Positions 8,265-16,983 of a stretch of 64,000 bases of DNA are shown here, in pieces. Source of the DNA: Rickettsiales bacterium (lineage in GTDB: Bacteria; Pseudomonadota; Alphaproteobacteria; Rickettsiales; SXRF01); NCBI GenBank assembly GCA_041396965.1, contig JAWKXN010000001.1, forward strand, positions 806,001 to 870,000. The letters run 5' to 3'. The notes beneath the pieces are model-generated. The model did no database searches. It was not told the origin of the DNA and was given only the letters and a program-made list of their open reading frames with translations. The translations under genes and the position numbers were made by a program. Within the stretch, counting starts at the first letter, position 1; the number at the start of each line of letters is the position of its first letter.

Positions 8265-9083
8265 TTAGTAATTGATATTGGCGCTGGTTTTTATAGATCT
8301 GCTAACAGCAAGAGGAGCTATTACATCAACGAGATTGGAGCTAACCACCACCGCGCGCATAGTTTTTTTGCTAGATGAGTTACGCACCTCTATAGTGTCG
8401 TTCTTCGCGCCTTCTGTTAAAGCTTCACCGGTTGCTATTATCTCCATATTAGCCGTTTTATAGCGTATATTTACCAGAGAGTTTTTGCTTATCAGGGCAG
8501 GGCGGGATATTTCATTTTTTCTTATTGGTCTTCCCGCTGATATGGAGCGGATAGGAGTTTTGCCAATAATATCCGCTATATCTGTTATACTATTACTGTT
8601 TATTCTTTTTTGTGGGAAAGATTTGAACTCAATATCGTATTTATTTATAAGTTGCCCGCCGCGTACGGATTTCTTCAGTACCGGCATTTTACTCATAATC
8701 ATATAGCGACCAGCGATCGGCATCGCGCTATCTACGTCTTTATCACTTACTATAAACATATTCGCTTGCCAGCTTTTGTTATTTTGATCGTAACGTAAGC
8801 CTCTTATTTCAACATTTATTGGTTTGTTAGATGAATATAATGGAGTGTGTTTACGGTAATTCATAATGGCTTTTACCGACACACCAGAATAATCTCCTTC
8901 CTCAGATAGTGATTTGCTAAGGGAATCACCTATGGCTTTCTCCGCGTCTTGCCTAGTAATGTTGAATATATATGACTCTTTGGACGTGGAGGATTCCTCG
9001 TTAGCGGCAAAGGATAAATCCGGTAATATTAAGCAGCAAAAGCAAATAAGCGCTAAAATATAAGATGTATGGTTTTTTATCAT
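8265..9083 (-). CDS. flgA: Flagellar P-ring assembly chaperone FlgA
   Basis: A periplasmic chaperone for assembly of the FlgI P ring. 272 residues with a signal peptide (about 1-27, ending SFAAN). The C-terminal half carries the SAF/ChapFlgA fold: VLKKSVRGGQLINKYDIEF, GKTPIRSISAGRPIRKNEI, SLVNIRYKTANMEIIATGEAL and a final segment DTIEVRNSSSKKTMRAVVV typical of FlgA. It lies 14 bases after flgG and 11 before flgH in one operon. The ribosome site is weak, suggesting translational coupling. flgI itself is not in the window. Confidence 0.92.
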   Translation of the reverse strand: MIKNHTSYILALICFCCLILPDLSFAANEESSTSKESYIFNITRQDAEKAIGDSLSKSLSEEGDYSGVSVKAIMNYRKHTPLYSSNKPINVEIRGLRYDQNNKSWQANMFIVSDKDVDSAMPIAGRYMIMSKMPVLKKSVRGGQLINKYDIEFKSFPQKRINSNSITDIADIIGKTPIRSISAGRPIRKNEISRPALISKNSLVNIRYKTANMEIIATGEALTEGAKNDTIEVRNSSSKKTMRAVVVSSNLVDVIAPLAVSRSIKTSANINY

Positions 9084-9097
9084 ATAGCTAATATTGA

Positions 9098-9883
9098 TTA
9101 TACGCTTTGATTAAGGTTTTGCAGCATCTCGTCCGACTTAGAGATTACTTTACTATTCATTTCATAAACACGTTGCGCGCGAATAAGATTGGTAAGTTCG
9201 GTTACAGCGTCAACATTAGAATTCTCTAGGTATCCTTGTAACATCGTGCCAAAGTCATCCTGACCTGGTGTTCCCGTAACCGGCGCGCCAGAAGCCGCTG
9301 TCTCTTTATACATATTACCACCAATCGCTTGAAGACCTGCCTCATTGATAAAATTAGCGGTCTGGAACTGACCAAGATTTTGCGGAGTTATCTGGTTAGG
9401 GATGACAGCGAATACCTCGCCAGATTCATTTATGCTAATCCCAGTGGCGTTATCAGGGATAGTTATAGCAGGCTCTACCTGATTACCATCAGCGGTTACG
9501 ATAATTCCATTAGGGCTTAATTGCAGAGCACCGGCTCTGGTATAAGCGAGCTCACCATTAGGTAGTGTCACTTGCAGGAAACCTTTTCCTTGAATAGCTA
9601 TGTCAAAAGTATTACCAGTATTTTGTAGCGTTCCCTGACTGGTATTTCTGTATACAGCTCCGGTTTTAACACCAAGACCAAGCTGAATACCTGTTGGTAC
9701 GATCGTGCCGGAGTCAGCGGCGTTTACACCAACCCTTTTTTCATTTTGGTAAAGTAGATCCTGAAACTCAGGACGTTGTAATTTATAGGCGGTGGTATTA
9801 ATATTAGCGAGATTTTGGGAGGTAACATCAACGTAAAGCTGTTGCGCTAGCATTCCGGTTGCTGCTATGTCTAAAGATCTCAT
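9098..9883 (-). CDS. flgG: Flagellar distal rod protein FlgG
   Basis: 261 residues, the family's usual length. The N-terminal rod signature MRSLDIAATGMLAQQLYVDVTSQNLANINT and the C-terminal motif LTNLIRAQRVYEMNSKVI are present, with the FlgG-specific middle GVKTGAVYRNTSQGTLQNTGN. The ATG has a strong AAAGGAG site. It builds the distal rod between the P and L rings and is exported by the flagellar type III system. The gene lies 52 bases after flgF. Confidence 0.97.
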   Translation of the reverse strand: MRSLDIAATGMLAQQLYVDVTSQNLANINTTAYKLQRPEFQDLLYQNEKRVGVNAADSGTIVPTGIQLGLGVKTGAVYRNTSQGTLQNTGNTFDIAIQGKGFLQVTLPNGELAYTRAGALQLSPNGIIVTADGNQVEPAITIPDNATGISINESGEVFAVIPNQITPQNLGQFQTANFINEAGLQAIGGNMYKETAASGAPVTGTPGQDDFGTMLQGYLENSNVDAVTELTNLIRAQRVYEMNSKVISKSDEMLQNLNQSV

Positions 9884-9935
9884 TTTGCTCTCCTTTTATA
9901 TATTTCTTATATGTTTCCTACAGGTAACTAATATT

Positions 9936-10667
9936 TTATTGTGACATTTGCGCCCAAGTGTTAGAAGTTTTCCTCTCCAAATCGTAAATTACTTCAATGA
10001 ATTTCGCGGTGTTTGATACTGAGTTAGATACATCCATCATATGAGTAAGTTCTAATACAGGTTTCACATTAGCACCTGACAAAGCACCTTGCACAACACG
10101 CTGCTCACCTTCCAGTTCTGGCTCTATCTCGCTTTTGAACATAGCGCCAGCCAGACGCTCAAGAAGCTGTGGATTGTCAAATTTATAAACACCAATAGAT
10201 ACTAAGTCAGCGCCGTCTACCGATATATTCCCAGCCTCTCCAATAATTATCTCTTTAGCGTTTTCCGGCAACAAAATAGGTTGACCATTATCACTTAATA
10301 CAGGATTACCATCAGGTGTTACTAATGTTCCAAACTCATCAATCTTAAAACTACCAGCTCTAGTATAACGAGTTCCAAGAGGGGTTTGCACAGCGAAAAA
10401 ACCATCACTAGCTATGGCAACATCCAGTTTATTACCAGTCGCCTTTATCGCGCCATTTTCCATATTATGATAGGTAGCTATATCATTAGCAAATGCCATG
10501 TCATTTTGTACACGTTGGTTTATATCCTTAGTGAGATATGAGTTAAACAGCATATGCTCTGATAAATAACCGGTAGTATTAGCGTTAGCTATATTATTAG
10601 CGGTTGCCGACATATCACGGAATAAAGCTAATTGACGGGAAAGAGATATATAAATACTATTATCCAT
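9936..10667 (-). CDS. flgF: Flagellar proximal rod protein FlgF
   Basis: 243 residues with the rod/hook family N-terminus (IYISLSRQLALFRDMSATANNIANANTTGY), the central DGFFAVQTPLGTRYTRAGSF block and the C-terminal helix VLELTHMMDVSNSVSNTAKFIEVIYDLERK. It is the first gene of the flgFGAH operon, so the operon promoter should lie in 10668-10760, just before a hairpin repeat. No CtrA or sigma-28 box is obvious there. Confidence 0.95.
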   Translation of the reverse strand: MDNSIYISLSRQLALFRDMSATANNIANANTTGYLSEHMLFNSYLTKDINQRVQNDMAFANDIATYHNMENGAIKATGNKLDVAIASDGFFAVQTPLGTRYTRAGSFKIDEFGTLVTPDGNPVLSDNGQPILLPENAKEIIIGEAGNISVDGADLVSIGVYKFDNPQLLERLAGAMFKSEIEPELEGEQRVVQGALSGANVKPVLELTHMMDVSNSVSNTAKFIEVIYDLERKTSNTWAQMSQ

Positions 10668-10756
10668 ATTATTTTATCTATTCATGAATCGGTTGATAAT
10701 ATACGATGGTGATGAGTAAGCATGAATCATGCCAAACCATAAGATTATGTATAGTA

Positions 10757-10850
10757 AAGTGAACAAGAAGCATGACCAGTAGGTTATGCCAGCCTTGAGC
10801 ATACTCCACGTGAAAATCAGCAGATTTTCACGGGAGTGAAATAATTATAG
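10757..10850. repeat. Double-hairpin repeat, copy 6 (A only)
   Basis: Hairpin 1 GCATGACC/GGTTATGC (10770-10789, one G-T pair), loop AGTA. Hairpin 2 GTGAAAATC/GATTTTCAC (10810-10831), loop AGCA. Outer pairing ACTCC/GGAGT (10803-10807 with 10833-10837). It lies between the divergent flgF and dapB, ending about 20 bases before the dapB start. Confidence 0.85.
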
Positions 10851-10868
10851 ATACAGGAGATAGATATA

Positions 10869-11636
10869 ATGAGTAAGCTTCTTACGGTAGCGATAGCCGG
10901 ATGTAGTGGACGTATGGGACAGATGTTAGTTGCAGCAGCAAGAGAGCATCAGGAAGTGAAGTTAGTAGCTGGTAGTGTTCATACTATTTCTAATCAGCTA
11001 AATAATAATCTTTATGTAACATCTAATCCAGTTGTGCTTGCCGAGAAGGCGGACGCTATAATAGATTTTACCACTCCTGAATCAACAATTGCGCACGCAC
11101 AGGCAGCAGCAAAACTTGGCAAGACCATTATAATCGGGACAACTGGGTTTAGCGACGAGCAACAGAAAAAAATAAATTCTTATGCTCGTGATACCCGTAT
11201 TGTACAATCAGGTAATTTCAGTATGGGAGTTAATATTTTAGAGTCACTTGTGGAAAAAACCGCTACCATGCTTTCTGACCAGTACGATATTGAAATAAAT
11301 GAAATGCATCATAAGCACAAAAAAGACGCCCCTTCCGGCACCGCTATTATGATGGGAAAAGCGGCGGCAAGAGGACGAGAGATAAATTTTGATGAGAAGA
11401 AAGTAATAGATAGGAATGGCACGCGCAAAAAAGGGGATATAGGGTTTTCCGTTTCTCGTGGCGGCGATGTTGTTGGAATACATAATGTGATGTTCGCTGG
11501 AGGAGGTGAACTTATCACTCTATCACATCAAGGTTTTTCTCGTAATATATACGCTACCGGCGCTATTGCCGCTGTGCTTTGGGCGAAAGGCAAAGCAAAT
11601 GGTTTATATTCAATGCGAGATGTATTAGGGTTGTAA
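10869..11636 (+). CDS. dapB: 4-hydroxy-tetrahydrodipicolinate reductase
   Basis: Reduces hydroxy-tetrahydrodipicolinate to tetrahydrodipicolinate with NAD(P)H, in lysine and meso-diaminopimelate synthesis in the cytosol. The 255-residue protein shows the Rossmann motif AGCSGRMGQM (residues 10-19), IGTTGFS, the catalytic HHKHKKDAPSGTA block and the C-terminal GAIAAVLWAKGKANGLYSMRDVLGL. An AGGAGAT ribosome site precedes the ATG. It stands alone, flanked on both sides by hairpin repeats. It supplies the cross-linking residue for the peptidoglycan on which dacA and rodA also act. Confidence 0.96.
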   Translation: MSKLLTVAIAGCSGRMGQMLVAAAREHQEVKLVAGSVHTISNQLNNNLYVTSNPVVLAEKADAIIDFTTPESTIAHAQAAAKLGKTIIIGTTGFSDEQQKKINSYARDTRIVQSGNFSMGVNILESLVEKTATMLSDQYDIEINEMHHKHKKDAPSGTAIMMGKAAARGREINFDEKKVIDRNGTRKKGDIGFSVSRGGDVVGIHNVMFAGGGELITLSHQGFSRNIYATGAIAAVLWAKGKANGLYSMRDVLGL

Positions 11637-11654
11637 GCTTGAAGGAATTGAAAA

Positions 11655-11792
11655 ACTGAGTAACAAGAAGCACAGCCAGCAGGCTGTGCCAGCCTTGAGC
11701 TACGCCTCATGGGATTTCCAGTAGGAAATACCGGAGGCGAATATAAAAAATACCCCTCACCCTAACCCTCTCCCAAAAGGAGAGGGGATATT
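11655..11792. repeat. Double-hairpin repeat, copy 7 (A+B)
   Basis: Hairpin 1 GCACAGCC/GGCTGTGC (11670-11689), loop AGCA. Hairpin 2 GGATTTCC/GGAAATACC (11712-11732). Outer GCCTC/GAGGC. Module B follows, with the centre changed to CCCAAAAGG. Confidence 0.85.
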
Positions 11793-11799
11793 CATAAAG

Positions 11800-11965
11800 G
11801 TGAGGAACAAGAAATACAGCCAGCAGGCTGTGTGAGCCTTTAGTGATACCCATCAGTCTTTGCGCTTGCGCTCTACGGCGAGACGAGTGTTAAAATCAGT
11901 AGATTTTTACGGGGATGAGATAAAAAATCCCTCTACTACGCTCGGGACGACATTGTAACGCATAT
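11800..11965. repeat. Divergent double-hairpin repeat, copy 8
   Basis: Hairpin 1 TACAGCC/GGCTGTG (11815-11832), loop AGCA. The second hairpin (TTAAAATC/GATTTTTA near 11890-11910) is displaced by an insertion of about 35 bases (11850-11885). In place of module B there is a different terminal segment, CCCTCTACTACGCTCGGGACG. This looks like a recombined or decayed copy. It fills the gap before the next gene. Confidence 0.7.
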
Positions 11966-11992
11966 GAGTGGAGGAATCTCTAGTAATTAGAC

Positions 11993-12448
11993 TCAAGCCC
12001 TACTTATGTTTTGATTCGCTTGCTCTCTTTCATTCTTAATACGCTGAGCGTAAGTTCCTGAGTTTTTATCTGTTGGTACTTGCTGGTCTCTCTTAAAATC
12101 ACTACCGCTAGCTTTAGACGCTACCTCAGTATTTACATTTTTTTCTGAATTTTTATCAGAAGAAGCTGTTTGTTCCGGTGTTTTTGCTTTATCACCACCG
12201 CCGAAAGCTGAAGCCAATCCGTCATATACCATCCCACCAAGTCCAAGAGAAACTACAAAACCTAGCCCAGCACCCCCTATAGCTTTAGATTTTACTCCAG
12301 CTTTTTTTATTGCCCCATACGCTGCGCCTAATGCACCACCAATAGCGGTTACTAAAGCAGTTCCAGCTACTTCTTTGCCTATCCACGCGCCAATTTTCTC
12401 AATAATTGATTTGTCATTTTTTTTGCTGGTTTCTTCTTTGTTTTCCAT
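11993..12448 (-). CDS. Glycine-zipper membrane protein, unknown function
   Basis: 151 residues, not recognised as a named family. The N-terminus is charged. Residues 28-80 form two glycine-rich hydrophobic stretches (GTALVTAIGGALGAAYGAI and AIGGAGLGFVVSLGLGG) of glycine-zipper type, able to form a membrane hairpin. The second half is hydrophilic and Lys/Ser/Asn-rich (probably disordered). No signal peptide. It sits alone between hairpin repeats and the ctrA terminator. Glycine-zipper segments occur in pore-forming, bacteriocin-like and envelope proteins; no specific role is supported. Confidence 0.6.
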   Translation of the reverse strand: MENKEETSKKNDKSIIEKIGAWIGKEVAGTALVTAIGGALGAAYGAIKKAGVKSKAIGGAGLGFVVSLGLGGMVYDGLASAFGGGDKAKTPEQTASSDKNSEKNVNTEVASKASGSDFKRDQQVPTDKNSGTYAQRIKNEREQANQNISRA

Positions 12449-12552
12449 CAGATAATTCTTCTTAGTTCGTATGATAAAGCAAACAATGGAAGGATTATAA
12501 CATACCTATCATCATTACGTTATTACAGTTTTATGACGTTTGTTTATCACAA

Positions 12553-12585
12553 AAAACCCGCTAACTACATGAATTAGCGGGTTTT
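12553..12585. terminator. Rho-independent terminator of ctrA
   Basis: A 12-bp stem AAAACCCGCTAA/TTAGCGGGTTTT with a 9-base loop, located 24 bases downstream of the ctrA stop codon (minus strand). A-rich and T-rich flanks make it potentially bidirectional. Confidence 0.9.
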
Positions 12586-12608
12586 CAATAATCAATAGAG
12601 ATTCCTAA

Positions 12609-13325
12609 TTAAGCCATCTCATTAGCCTCTACGGAAGATTCAGGCACTTGCTCTGGATCTTTTAGAACATAACCACGTCCCCATACGGTTTCAATATAGT
12701 TGTCACCACCGGCGGCGGTCGCTAACTTCTTACGAAGTTTGCAAACGAATACGTCAATGATTTTAAGTTCTGGTTCGTCAATCCCACCATAAAGATGATT
12801 TAGGAACATTTCTTTGGTAAGGGTAGTTCCTTTGCGTAGAGATAGCAACTCAAGTATACTATATTCTTTGCTAGTAAGATGTAACGGCTTACCATCAACC
12901 TCAATCGAACGTGTATCTAGGTTAACGGCTAGCTTGCCAGTACGAATAATAGATTCTGAGTGACCTTTAGAACGACGAACAATCGCCTGAATACGCGCAA
13001 TAAGTTCATCTTTATTGAATGGCTTGGTAAGGTAGTCATCAGCCCCATAACCAAGACCCTTAATTTTCTGATCAGGACCAGAAAGACCGGAAAGTATCAG
13101 GATAGGGGTGGTAACACGAGCGGCACGGAAACGGCGCAATACTTCATAACCATCAATATCAGGCAACATAAGATCCAGAATTATAATATCATAATCATAC
13201 AACTTGCCGATTTCCAGACCTTCCTCGCCAAGTTGAGTGGTGTCGCAAATAATACCTTCAGATGCCAGAGATAATTCAATCGCCTTGGCGGTTGAGGAAT
13301 CATCTTCTACCAGTAATACACGCAT
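12609..13325 (-). CDS. ctrA: Cell-cycle response regulator CtrA
   Basis: An OmpR-type response regulator that controls cell-cycle and flagellar genes in alphaproteobacteria. 238 residues: receiver domain with Asp51 in IIILDLMLPDIDGY, Lys103 region DDYLTKPFNKDEL, and a C-terminal winged helix (KPLHLTSKEYSILELLSLRKG, FLNHLYGGIDEPELKIIDVFVCKLRKKLA, ETVWGRGYVL), very close to the CtrA consensus. The tail is shorter and more acidic than the Caulobacter degradation tail. A TTAA-N7-TTAA site upstream suggests autoregulation. The divergent neighbour is fliI, fitting control of flagellar assembly. Confidence 0.96.
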   Translation of the reverse strand: MRVLLVEDDSSTAKAIELSLASEGIICDTTQLGEEGLEIGKLYDYDIIILDLMLPDIDGYEVLRRFRAARVTTPILILSGLSGPDQKIKGLGYGADDYLTKPFNKDELIARIQAIVRRSKGHSESIIRTGKLAVNLDTRSIEVDGKPLHLTSKEYSILELLSLRKGTTLTKEMFLNHLYGGIDEPELKIIDVFVCKLRKKLATAAGGDNYIETVWGRGYVLKDPEQVPESSVEANEMA

Positions 13326-13367
13326 TTGTGAGTCCCCCTAAAATTACATTAAAGAACATATATATTG

Positions 13368-13382
13368 TTAACTGTTAGTTAA
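13368..13382. promoter_or_regulatory. CtrA binding box (TTAA-N7-TTAA)
   Basis: TTAA, seven bases, TTAA at 13368-13371 and 13379-13382, about 45 bases upstream of the ctrA start. It matches the full CtrA consensus and lies between divergent ctrA and fliI. In such an AT-rich genome several chance matches are expected per 64 kb, so the position in the ctrA promoter is the main argument. Confidence 0.7.
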
Positions 13383-13613
13383 GCATAAAAACTATATTAT
13401 AACAATCTTTTATTCTATAATTTTTGATAAAAATTCTATAATATACCAGTTTGATTCAGGATTTTCACTGTATAAGACCGTAGCTTACTAAATTTTCCAC
13501 GGTTGCCTTATTTTTATTAGGGAAATTCCTTTATTAAACGAGTATAGAAAAACGTAACCTTATCCTTGTAGGTGAATATTAATTTTATGTCAATCAGGAA
13601 AGATTAATAAATA

Positions 13614-14960
13614 ATGTATCTTGGTGAATTAGAAAATATAAATGAAATTACGATAAAGGGCACTGTAACTGCTGTTTTAGGTATGTTGGTTGAGTGTTCT
13701 GGCATAGAAAGATTTTTAAGTATAGGCGCACGCTGTAGTATTATTAACACAGCGTCTATTGAGATAGGAAAAAAAAATATTCCCGCTGAAGTTGTGGGGT
13801 TCCGTGAGAATCGCGCCTTGCTTATGCCTTTTGGAACGACTCAAGGAATAGGACCAGGCGCGGAGGTGGTTTTAGAGCAGAACGCCAATGTTTGCCACCC
13901 TAGTGAGGCGTGGCTAGGTCGGGTTATAAACGCTATGGGCGAGCCGGTAGATGGCAAAGGCCCTCTGCCTAAAGGAAGTATATCATACCCATTAAAGGCA
14001 GAAGCTCCATCAGCTCATGACCGGCAGCGTGTTAGGGGTAAAATGAACATGGGGGTTAGAGCGCTAAATACTTTTCTTTCTTGCTGTCGCGGTCAGCGTA
14101 TGGGGATTTTCGCCGGATCTGGTGTTGGAAAATCAATAATGATGTCTATGCTCGCGCGTAACTCGCAGGCTGATGTCAACGTGATAGGACTTATCGGTGA
14201 ACGCTCCCGTGAGTTACAGGAGTTCATAGAAGATGATTTAGGAGAGGAGGGGCTTAAACGCTCGGTGATTATAGTCGCTACTTCCAGTGAGTATCCGTTG
14301 TTGCGCCGTCAGTCAGCTTATCTTACGATGTCGGTCGCTGAATATTTTCGTGATAGTGGCAAAGATGTTTTATGTTTGATGGATAGCGTTACCCGTTTCG
14401 CTATGGCGCAACGTGAGATAGGGCTTTCCGCTGGTGAACCGCCAACTAGCAAGGGCTATACACCAACCGTATTTTCTGAGCTTCCAAAACTATTGGAGCG
14501 GGCAGGTCCGGGTAAAAAAGGGCAGGGTAGCATAACTGGTTTATTTACGGTGTTGGTAGAAGGTGATGACACTAATGAGCCAATATCAGATACAGTACGT
14601 GGTATCCTAGACGGACATATAATATTAGATAGAGATATAGCGCAAAGAGGGCGTTTCCCAGCGATAAATATCCTAAAAAGTGTGTCACGTACTATGCCAG
14701 ACTGTAATAGCCAGCAGGAAAACGCTTTAGTACAAGTCGCTCGCCGTCTGCTCTCGACTTATGATGATATGGCGGAAATGATAAGACTCGGAGCGTACCG
14801 GCAGGGAACAGATCAGGAAGTTGATCAGGCTATAAAATATTTTCCGGCTTTGGAGGATTTTCTCCGGCAGGCAAAGGATGAGAAAACTACACTGGAGGAA
14901 GGCTACGACCAGCTTGCTCAAATACTTGGAATATCAAATTGGCGTGGTGGTAAGGCGTAA
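13614..14960 (+). CDS. fliI: Flagellum-specific ATPase FliI
   Basis: ATPase of the flagellar type III export apparatus. 448 residues: an N-terminal beta-barrel domain, Walker A GIFAGSGVGKS (residues 164-174), the Walker B region KDVLCLMDSVTRFAMAQRE, and the family block GEPPTSKGYTPTVFSELPKLLERAG. The arginine-containing C-terminal helical domain ends in YDQLAQILG. It is the first gene of a rightward cluster with the fliJ-like gene. The opposing ctrA and its box suggest CtrA-dependent expression. Confidence 0.97.
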   Translation: MYLGELENINEITIKGTVTAVLGMLVECSGIERFLSIGARCSIINTASIEIGKKNIPAEVVGFRENRALLMPFGTTQGIGPGAEVVLEQNANVCHPSEAWLGRVINAMGEPVDGKGPLPKGSISYPLKAEAPSAHDRQRVRGKMNMGVRALNTFLSCCRGQRMGIFAGSGVGKSIMMSMLARNSQADVNVIGLIGERSRELQEFIEDDLGEEGLKRSVIIVATSSEYPLLRRQSAYLTMSVAEYFRDSGKDVLCLMDSVTRFAMAQREIGLSAGEPPTSKGYTPTVFSELPKLLERAGPGKKGQGSITGLFTVLVEGDDTNEPISDTVRGILDGHIILDRDIAQRGRFPAINILKSVSRTMPDCNSQQENALVQVARRLLSTYDDMAEMIRLGAYRQGTDQEVDQAIKYFPALEDFLRQAKDEKTTLEEGYDQLAQILGISNWRGGKA

Positions 14961-14984
14961 AAGAATAGCGATAGATTTATATAA

Positions 14985-15413
14985 ATGAAAAAATACAATA
15001 CTCTCATAAGGCTGCATAAAAGAAAGCTAGATGCTTTAAGGCGGCAAGTTGGCGATTTGGAAGGGCAAAAAGCACAACTTCATAAATCTATAGACTCACT
15101 ACGCGCTGAAATGAAAAAAGAAATGGAGCTTGCTGGCACTCAACCGGAAATGGCTAATTTTTTTGGTCAGTTCGCTGGACGCATAAAAGCCCGTCAGGAC
15201 GAGATATATCAGGAAATAAAAGAGCTGGATAAAAAAATATTTGAACTGAATAACCAGATAATAGCGATATTTCAGGAAATGAAAAAATATGAGATAGCTA
15301 AAGAAAACGCTATAATGAAACAAAAAGAAAAGGAAAAAAGAAAAGAGACAATAGAGCTAGACGAAATAGCCGCCCAGCAATTTACTAGAAAAAATGGAGA
15401 GGATTTTTTATGA
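14985..15413 (+). CDS. fliJ: FliJ-like flagellar export coiled-coil protein
   Basis: 142 residues, almost wholly alpha-helical and charged, with heptad-like coiled coil over about residues 5-125 (KYNTLIRLHKRKLDALRRQV, EIKELDKKIFELNNQI). Length, charge and position directly after fliI (24-base gap) are those of FliJ, the stalk that couples FliI to the export gate. Sequence conservation in FliJ is low, so the assignment rests on context and coiled-coil form. It overlaps the next gene by 4 bases. Confidence 0.8.
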   Translation: MKKYNTLIRLHKRKLDALRRQVGDLEGQKAQLHKSIDSLRAEMKKEMELAGTQPEMANFFGQFAGRIKARQDEIYQEIKELDKKIFELNNQIIAIFQEMKKYEIAKENAIMKQKEKEKRKETIELDEIAAQQFTRKNGEDFL

Positions 15414-15784
15414 GAAAATATTTAACACTATCCTGCTTATTCTTAGTTTTGCTATCTGGAGTATCATTTGCTAAAACACCACCACTTGCTACGGAAATAG
15501 TAGGTGTCGGCTCTGTGTCGTATAACAAAAGTAATAACACCTTAGAATTAAAGGTTTCGCACAGTGCTGGATGCGGTACTTGGTGGGATTATAGTTATAT
15601 TATTAAAGAGGTTGATGAACTGAGGAAAGAAGTCACATTAGAGGTTCTGCTTGAAACAGATAATATTTGTGAAGCTGCTGTACTTAAAAAAATAACAATG
15701 AAAATGCCTGATTTACCATTTAAACCTGTGAAATTGATTTTTTATAAAAAGAATCAGGAGAATATTACGGTATCAATTCCGTAA
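15410..15784 (+). CDS. Small secreted hypothetical protein
   Basis: 124 residues starting at an ATG that overlaps the fliJ stop (ATGA), implying translational coupling. Signal peptide about residues 1-21 (ending VSFAKT). The mature part is beta-rich with two cysteines (SAGCGTW and NICEAAV) that could form a disulfide. Not recognised. Its place at the end of fliI-fliJ does not prove a flagellar role. It converges with rodA 5 bases away. Confidence 0.65.
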   Translation: MRKYLTLSCLFLVLLSGVSFAKTPPLATEIVGVGSVSYNKSNNTLELKVSHSAGCGTWWDYSYIIKEVDELRKEVTLEVLLETDNICEAAVLKKITMKMPDLPFKPVKLIFYKKNQENITVSIP

Positions 15785-15789
15785 TAAAT

Positions 15790-16923
15790 TTACTTCCTAA
15801 AGCTACTTCTCTCTAAAGTATCATTGCGGTTGATATAAGCGTTTAGCAGTAGTCCTATAGCGCAAACGCTGGACACCATTATACTTCCGCCATAAGACAT
15901 AAGAGGTAAGGGGAGACCAACAACCGGCAGCATACCCATTACCATAGCGCAATTTATCAGAACATGGATGAATAGCAGAGTTACTACCCCACCAGCGATC
16001 ATCGCTCCAAATTGATTTTTACTCCGGATGCCAACCATAATCCCAGTGAACAACAAAACCATATATAGCGACAGTAAAACAATTCCTCCCGCGAACCCTA
16101 ATTCTTCAGTAAGCATGGTAAAAATAAAGTCTGTGTGTTTTTCTGGCAAGAAATCAAGCTGGCTTTGCGTACCACGCATATAGCCTTTACCAAGCAAACC
16201 ACCGGAGCCAATGGCGATCATTGATTGCAATATATTGTAACCAGCACCAAGCGGATCTTGTTGTGGATCAAGAAAAGTAAGAACCCTTTTTTTCTGATAA
16301 CCATGCATAAAGTGCCAGATGACCGGCATAGACATTAATATTAAAGCTCCACTGCCGATAAAATATCGCAGCTGCATTCCAGCGAGGAAACACATAGTTA
16401 TTCCAACAGTGCTAAGAACAATAGTTGTTCCAAGATTTGGTTGGCGTAAAATGAATACTGCTGGAACAGCGATTATAAGTAGTGGTATTATAAGAAATGG
16501 TATCCGTTTTATATCGTCATGATATATTTTATGGAAATAGCGTGCCAAAACCAATATAACCGCCAGTTTCATAAATTCTGATGGTTGTAAGTTCACACCA
16601 CCAAATTTTATCCAGCGTTGCGCGCCCATTCCAATATGCCCAGCTATATCAACCACGATTAAAATAATAAGACAGCCAAAATAGGCAAGATAAGCGTAAT
16701 CCAAAAATAAACGCATAGGAAGTATCGCTATTATTATCATCATAACAAAAGCGGCGCAGAAACGGGTAAGTTGTTGGGAAAAATAGATCGTGTCCTCACC
16801 GCCTCCAGCTGATAACATCATAGCAAGCCCCATGATGGCTATAGCCGTCATGACCAGAACGATAAACCAATTTATCTCTTTAAGTCTTAATAGTGTTGGT
16901 ATTACTATGTTATTCTGTTCCAT
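15790..16923 (-). CDS. rodA: Rod-shape peptidoglycan glycosyltransferase RodA
   Basis: A SEDS-family polytopic inner-membrane enzyme that polymerises glycan strands during cell elongation. 377 residues with about ten membrane helices. Signatures visible are GAQRWIKFGGVNLQPSEFMKLAVILVLA, ILRQPNLGTTIV (with the essential Asp position read as Asn here, RQPNLG), LDFLPEKHTDFIFTMLTEE, and the C-terminal PVVGLPLPLMSYGGSIMVS. No mreBCD or PBP2 gene is adjacent. Confidence 0.93.
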   Translation of the reverse strand: MEQNNIVIPTLLRLKEINWFIVLVMTAIAIMGLAMMLSAGGGEDTIYFSQQLTRFCAAFVMMIIIAILPMRLFLDYAYLAYFGCLIILIVVDIAGHIGMGAQRWIKFGGVNLQPSEFMKLAVILVLARYFHKIYHDDIKRIPFLIIPLLIIAVPAVFILRQPNLGTTIVLSTVGITMCFLAGMQLRYFIGSGALILMSMPVIWHFMHGYQKKRVLTFLDPQQDPLGAGYNILQSMIAIGSGGLLGKGYMRGTQSQLDFLPEKHTDFIFTMLTEELGFAGGIVLLSLYMVLLFTGIMVGIRSKNQFGAMIAGGVVTLLFIHVLINCAMVMGMLPVVGLPLPLMSYGGSIMVSSVCAIGLLLNAYINRNDTLERSSFRK

Positions 16924-16983
16924 AAATTACACATATATAAGTGGTGGTTATTTATTTATGGATTCTAGCGTCACATTTTCTTA

